A stretch of DNA of 9,038 nucleotides from Chloroflexota bacterium (GTDB lineage Bacteria > Chloroflexota > FW602-bin22 > JAMCYS01). Positions within the stretch are counted from its first letter, which is position 1, and the number at the start of each line of letters is the position of its first letter. The notes beneath the pieces are model-generated. The model made no database searches and was not told where the DNA came from. It saw nothing but the letters and a program-made list of their open reading frames with translations. Both the position numbers and the translations under genes were made by a program. Below are positions 6,527-9,038 of this stretch, piece after piece. Where the stretch lies: contig JAJZQK010000096.1 in the NCBI GenBank assembly GCA_021847625.1, positions 1 to 9,038 of the forward strand, read 5' to 3'.

Positions 6527-7486
6527 TTGGGGGAAGAAGGAAGAATAAAGTCAATACGTCGGTGGATCGAGAACACAGTACAGAACAGAGTACCAACAGT
6601 ACCAAAACCAACAGTGCCAACATGGTTGCGCGAAACACCAAGAGTACCGGACGTGCCGAAGAGCGCCGTGAGCTATGGCATAACCACCATCGCACTGGCG
6701 CTCACGCTCACGGCGACAGCGCACGGGGTGCTTCCCGTGCAGCAAGCCAGTATGACTGGTACCCCGGCCACCAACCCGGCCATCACCCAGACCGTCCCCG
6801 CGGCGGATCCGACAGCCACCCAGCCCGCGACACCCGCTCCCACTCAAACCACGGCCAGCCCGGCGCCAGCTCCCACCCAGCCCGAGGCTAATTCGGCGCC
6901 GCCCGCTCAGGACAACTCGACGGCCTCGGCGGCCCAGCAACCTGCTCCGGCGAACAACGCGCCTGCCGGAGCCGACCTGAGCACTCGTTCCGACAGGCCT
7001 GCCACGGCGGCAACGCCCGCCAGCGAGCAAGAGCGATTCATCGCCGGGGTCGCGGACGCCGCCAAGGCTTCGCAACAGCAGACGGGCGTGCCTGCCTCCG
7101 TCACCATCGCCCAGGCTATGCTGGAGTCCAACCTTGGGAAGAGCAAGCTGGCCAGTGACGCGAACAACTACTTCGGAATCAAGGCCAATTCAGGTACGGC
7201 CGGCTCAGCCGGTGTATATAACGCGCCGACCTGGGAGCACCTGAACGGACGTGACGTGCAGGTCACCGCGGCTTTCAAAGCCTACAAGAGCATAACCGAC
7301 TCGTTCACCGACCACGGTCTTTACCTCAGCTCGACTCCACGCTATGCCGAGGCAATGAAGCACACTGACGACCCGCAGCAGTTCGCCAAGCTCATCCAGA
7401 AGGCTGGCTATGCCACCGACCCGGCGTACGCTTCCAAGCTGATCAAGATCATGGACACGTACAACCTATATCAGTACAACCACTAG
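6527..7486 (+). CDS. Membrane-anchored GH73 (FlgJ/LytG-like) N-acetylglucosaminidase
   Basis: Predicted peptidoglycan hydrolase cleaving the glycan strand outside the membrane, for wall growth, separation or turnover. The 319-residue protein has four parts: a basic cytoplasmic N-terminus with a VP-rich segment (about 22-45), one hydrophobic helix (about 48-69, VSYGITTIALALTLTATA) acting as signal anchor or signal peptide, a Pro/Thr/Ala/Gln-rich linker to about 165, and a C-terminal glucosaminidase domain. The domain begins ERFIAGVADAAKASQQQTGVP. It has AQAMLESNLGKSKLA with likely catalytic Glu200, NNYFGIKAN (213-221), then VTAAFKAYKSITDSFTDHGLYL (246-267), the usual GH73 order. TTG 6527 is chosen for its ribosome site; GTG 6515 would add four residues. 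It has its own promoter. The first 45 codons are unusually rich in A-ending triplets (ACA, GTA, CCA, AGA) compared with the GC-ending rest. Its stop codon interlocks with that of the convergent SWIM gene. Confidence 0.9.
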   Translation: MGEEGRIKSIRRWIENTVQNRVPTVPKPTVPTWLRETPRVPDVPKSAVSYGITTIALALTLTATAHGVLPVQQASMTGTPATNPAITQTVPAADPTATQPATPAPTQTTASPAPAPTQPEANSAPPAQDNSTASAAQQPAPANNAPAGADLSTRSDRPATAATPASEQERFIAGVADAAKASQQQTGVPASVTIAQAMLESNLGKSKLASDANNYFGIKANSGTAGSAGVYNAPTWEHLNGRDVQVTAAFKAYKSITDSFTDHGLYLSSTPRYAEAMKHTDDPQQFAKLIQKAGYATDPAYASKLIKIMDTYNLYQYNH

Positions 7487-7773
7487 GTCTGCTGAACTTG
7501 GCCCCGTTCGCTTGAACTACTAACCATGGCATCCTCCGAGTCTTCGTAGGGTGCCATGGTGCCAAGGATTCGCTGCATTGCCATCGTGTGGCTACACACG
7601 TCGTAGAGGGCGAAGAATTGGCAGGTGCAATGCCATCGGCCGTGATCGAACGTAACGTGGTGCACGCCGTGGGTCCCCCGGAACGCCACCTCGAAATTCT
7701 GAAAAGTAACGCGGTCGGTTTCCTGGGCGTAGCGCTTCGCCTTCTCGATCTTGCCGATCAGACTTGAGTTCAT
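7483..7773 (-). CDS. Small SWIM zinc-finger protein
   Basis: A 96-residue protein whose core is a SWIM-type zinc-binding motif C-x-C-x8-C-x-H: Cys49, Cys51, Cys60 and His62 in WHCTCQFFALYDVCSH. SWIM fingers mediate DNA or protein binding and occur in larger ATPases, transposases and recombination partners. Here the finger is almost the whole protein, with an N-terminal part (IGKIEKAKRYAQE, then short beta strands) that probably packs against it and an acidic/Ser-rich tail after about 75. No signal peptide or membrane segment is seen. ATG 7773 follows a strong ribosome site (GGGAGGG, four bases upstream). The gene has its own promoter and a leader with an intrinsic terminator. The TAG stop shares bases with that of the convergent GH73 gene. 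The motif is secure; the function is unknown, and similar short SWIM proteins are, from memory, typical of Chloroflexota genomes. Confidence 0.87.
   Translation of the reverse strand: MNSSLIGKIEKAKRYAQETDRVTFQNFEVAFRGTHGVHHVTFDHGRWHCTCQFFALYDVCSHTMAMQRILGTMAPYEDSEDAMVSSSSERGQVQQT
7523..7560. terminator. 13-bp inverted repeat at the convergent 3' ends
   Basis: Arms 7523-7535 and 7548-7560 pair over 13 bp with a single G-T wobble, enclosing a 12-base loop. It lies 37 bases past the GH73 stop and inside the last third of the SWIM gene (antisense). No T-run follows on either strand, so it is a transcript-ending or 3'-stabilising hairpin candidate rather than a proven intrinsic terminator. Confidence 0.45.
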
Positions 7774-7922
7774 CAGTCCCTCCCAAAAAGACTACAGTCG
7801 GTTGTTCAGGGATTCGACAAAAAAGGCACTAGGGCATTGAATCCCCAGTGCCACCGCTACCGTATTCGCCTATCAACAAAACGCGCATGGCAGATACCTC
7901 GCGCCAGAGCGGTTTCGATTCT
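7774..7922 (-). promoter_or_regulatory. Leader of the SWIM gene, candidate attenuator
   Basis: The untranslated leader from the predicted start (about 7922) to ATG 7773 is about 150 bases and includes a complete terminator hairpin (7852-7819) before the coding region. GAATCCC (7815-7809), just beyond the T-run, is complementary to GGGATTC (7845-7839) in the hairpin's upper arm and loop. TCCCT (7812-7808) is also complementary to AGGGA (7781-7777) in the ribosome site. These exclusive pairings suggest conditional read-through or translation. I do not recognise a known riboswitch class; no ligand can be named. Confidence 0.4.
7819..7852 (-). terminator. Intrinsic terminator upstream of the SWIM gene
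   Basis: On the minus strand a 10-position stem (7852-7843 with 7834-7825, one A-C mismatch) closes an 8-base loop and is followed immediately by six T. This is a textbook intrinsic terminator. It lies downstream of the SWIM promoter and about 45 bases before the SWIM start, so it would end either read-through from the VanW gene or, as an attenuator, the SWIM transcript itself. Confidence 0.75.
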
Positions 7923-7928
7923 GCCAAA

Positions 7929-7958
7929 ATTATAGCGTGCTATTCCTAGGCCCGTCAA
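7929..7958 (-). promoter_or_regulatory. Promoter of the SWIM gene
   Basis: On the minus strand TTGACG (7958-7953) and a perfect TATAAT (7934-7929) are 18 bases apart. Transcription should begin near 7922. An inverted repeat, TATTCC / GGAATA (7941-7946 and 7963-7968), spans the -35 box and the upstream half of the spacer. Confidence 0.65.
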
Positions 7959-7968
7959 GGCGGGAATA
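7941..7968. promoter_or_regulatory. Inverted repeat over the SWIM promoter, possible operator
   Basis: TATTCC-N16-GGAATA forms a dyad centred at 7954.5, covering the -35 box and part of the spacer of the SWIM promoter, where a repressor would block polymerase. The arms are only six bases, so chance is possible. Confidence 0.3.
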
Positions 7969-8099
7969 CGAAGAATCAGTCGCCAACTTGATTAGCTATC
8001 GCTCATTAACCTCGGATGGCCATCGTAGCCGCCCCTCGGCCAATCTGCTTGCACAGGGATCTCACGCGACGTAACGACGGTTGGCAGGCGCGACTACGG
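7969..8099. other. Intergenic DNA after the VanW gene
   Basis: These 131 bases lie between the VanW stop and the SWIM promoter. They hold a 10-bp palindrome GATGGCCATC (8015-8024) and no T-run hairpin, gene or RNA that I can recognise. Confidence 0.4.
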
Positions 8100-9038
8100 C
8101 TAGTGAGTGCCGGCGGGCTCGCCGGTAGGCGCTGGCGAAGGGGTAGCAGACGGTGTTGACGCCGGCTGGTCCCCGGGTTGCTGCTGCGGACCCGGTGTCG
8201 CACTCGGCGTGGCTGACGGCGTTGGACTCGGCGTCGGTGAAGGCGTCGGCCCGAAATGCACCTCATTCTTCGCCGGGCGGTAGTCGCTCTTCACGGTATA
8301 CTCTTCCAGCACTCGGTTGCCGTCACGCACAATGCGGGTAATGGCGGACTTGAAGCCGTCCTGGGCCAGCTCAACCCACACTTCCTGGCCCGGCTTGAGC
8401 GTCGAATCAGGCGTCCGTACGATAGCCGGATCAGCCTTCACCAGGTCGGTGATCACGGGTTTCTGAACCTCGACGGTCCACGTGGGCTTGACCCCGTACA
8501 GCGCGAAGTACATGTTCATCCCATCGACCCGTCCCTCGATGGCAACCCAGCTGGGCGAATTGTTGGTGAACTTGAAGTCCAGCGTGTCGGGGCTCCCCGA
8601 ACCGTCGACCGTACTGTCGAGGCCGGTCATGCCCAGCGGCGGCTGTCCGTATCTGGGAATCCAGTAAATGTGCTCCGTCCGTTGGTCAATCCGGTAGCCT
8701 GCCCAGAACGCAGCGTGGAATAGCGTCGTCGAGACTTGGCAGATGCCGCCGGCCTCTGATGGCACCGTCTCGTGGCCCGTGCCCGTGCTGATGATCCCCC
8801 AGGCCATCTTGTAGCCATCCGCGAGACTGGTCGGACCCAAGGCGGTGTTGAACGAGAAGGTCTCCCCGGGGGCGATCATCGTGCCGTCAAGCCGAGAGAC
8901 GGCCAAGCGGACGTTGTATTGCCGATCCAGGCCGGTATCCCCGTACTTCGTGGAAGCCTCGACGACCTTGTCCGACATCACGATGCTGTTTATGTCGGAG
9001 CTGCGAACCTTGGGTGGAACAACACGTGCGGTAAGCTC
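8100..9038 (-). CDS. VanW-family protein with G5-like domain and Pro/Thr/Ser tail (5' end missing)
   Basis: The frame is open to the window edge, so the N-terminus is missing and 312 residues are visible. VanW domain signatures: YNVRLAVSRLDGTMIAPGETFSFN (about residues 41-64 of the fragment), then GGICQVSTTLFHAAFWAG (97-114), the most conserved block, and YWIPRYG, TLDFKFTNNSP. After it, residues about 185-264 (GQEVWVELAQDGFKSAITRIVRDGNRVLEEYTV) resemble a G5 domain, known for binding wall sugars. The tail is Pro/Thr/Ser-rich with PTPS and ATPS repeats, ending in TAG at 8102-8100. An internal GTG at 8981 is not a likely start because the VanW fold continues upstream (PPKVRSSDINSI). VanW proteins are extracellular or surface-attached and of unproven biochemical function; the name comes from vancomycin clusters, but resistance is not implied. 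A signal peptide and peptidoglycan-binding domain would be expected to the right. Confidence 0.9.
   Translation of the reverse strand, partial: ELTARVVPPKVRSSDINSIVMSDKVVEASTKYGDTGLDRQYNVRLAVSRLDGTMIAPGETFSFNTALGPTSLADGYKMAWGIISTGTGHETVPSEAGGICQVSTTLFHAAFWAGYRIDQRTEHIYWIPRYGQPPLGMTGLDSTVDGSGSPDTLDFKFTNNSPSWVAIEGRVDGMNMYFALYGVKPTWTVEVQKPVITDLVKADPAIVRTPDSTLKPGQEVWVELAQDGFKSAITRIVRDGNRVLEEYTVKSDYRPAKNEVHFGPTPSPTPSPTPSATPSATPGPQQQPGDQPASTPSATPSPAPTGEPAGTH
8193..8249 (-). repeat. PTPS/ATPS-coding repeat in the VanW tail
   Basis: A degenerate tandem repeat of 6- to 12-base units encodes PTPSPTPSPTPSATPSATP. Such Pro/Thr/Ser linkers are common in wall proteins and prone to length change by slippage. 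Confidence 0.6.

Noticed and set aside
7805..7820. GTCGAATCCC on the minus strand, resembling a tRNA T-arm
   Set aside because: There is no 5-bp T stem, no acceptor or anticodon arm around it; the sequence is better explained as partner of the leader pairing.
7825..7860. T-box-like GGTGGCAC before the SWIM terminator
   Set aside because: Only part of the T-box antiterminator signature is present, the leader is too short for a specifier stem, and the gene is not an aminoacyl-tRNA or amino-acid gene.
8193..8249. Short-period repeat considered as a CRISPR or regulatory array
   Set aside because: It is in frame and encodes a Pro/Thr/Ser linker; unit lengths are far too short and no spacers exist.
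8100..9038. VanW as evidence of vancomycin resistance
   Set aside because: VanW-family proteins are widespread in bacteria without van clusters, and no vanH/A/X or two-component genes are present here.

Overview
The window is a GC-rich bacterial chromosomal stretch with ordinary housekeeping genes and two secreted cell-envelope genes. No rRNA, tRNA, CRISPR array, phage gene or insertion sequence is visible. The mix fits a Chloroflexota-like or other deep-branching Gram-positive-type bacterium: a decaprenyl-phosphate-phosphoribosyltransferase-like UbiA protein, a compact haem operon led by a precorrin-2 dehydrogenase, a small stand-alone SWIM zinc-finger protein, a GH73 glucosaminidase and a VanW/G5 protein. 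This placement is an inference from gene style, not from a marker gene.

Layout. Positions 1-3154 (+) hold a tight three-gene unit: the 3' part of a UbiA-family prenyltransferase, a diacylglycerol-kinase-family lipid kinase, and pyruvate kinase (pyk). The genes are 8 and 1 bases apart. Facing it from the right, 6175-3298 (-), is a tetrapyrrole operon: precorrin-2 dehydrogenase, hemA, hemC. HemA and HemC act early in the C5 pathway to uroporphyrinogen, and the dehydrogenase acts on the sirohaem branch. The operon has a good promoter (TTGACA-17-TAAGAT) placed so close to the first ATG that its mRNA should be almost leaderless.

Across a roughly 350-base intergenic region, a divergent promoter (TTGACA-19-TATAAT) drives a membrane-anchored, Pro/Thr/Ala-rich GH73 glucosaminidase (6527-7486, +). 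Its stop codon interlocks with that of a small SWIM zinc-finger gene on the other strand (7773-7483, -). The SWIM gene has its own promoter and a leader of about 150 bases containing an intrinsic-terminator hairpin between promoter and start codon. This looks like an attenuator and is the most unusual regulatory signal here. At the right edge is the 3' part of a VanW-family gene (-) with a G5-like domain and a Pro/Thr/Ser tail.

Taken together, the left half serves lipid/glycan precursor, glycolytic and tetrapyrrole metabolism, and the right half serves cell-wall remodelling with one small zinc-binding protein of unknown role between the two wall genes. I see no clearly new multi-gene system. 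The points worth a second look are regulatory.
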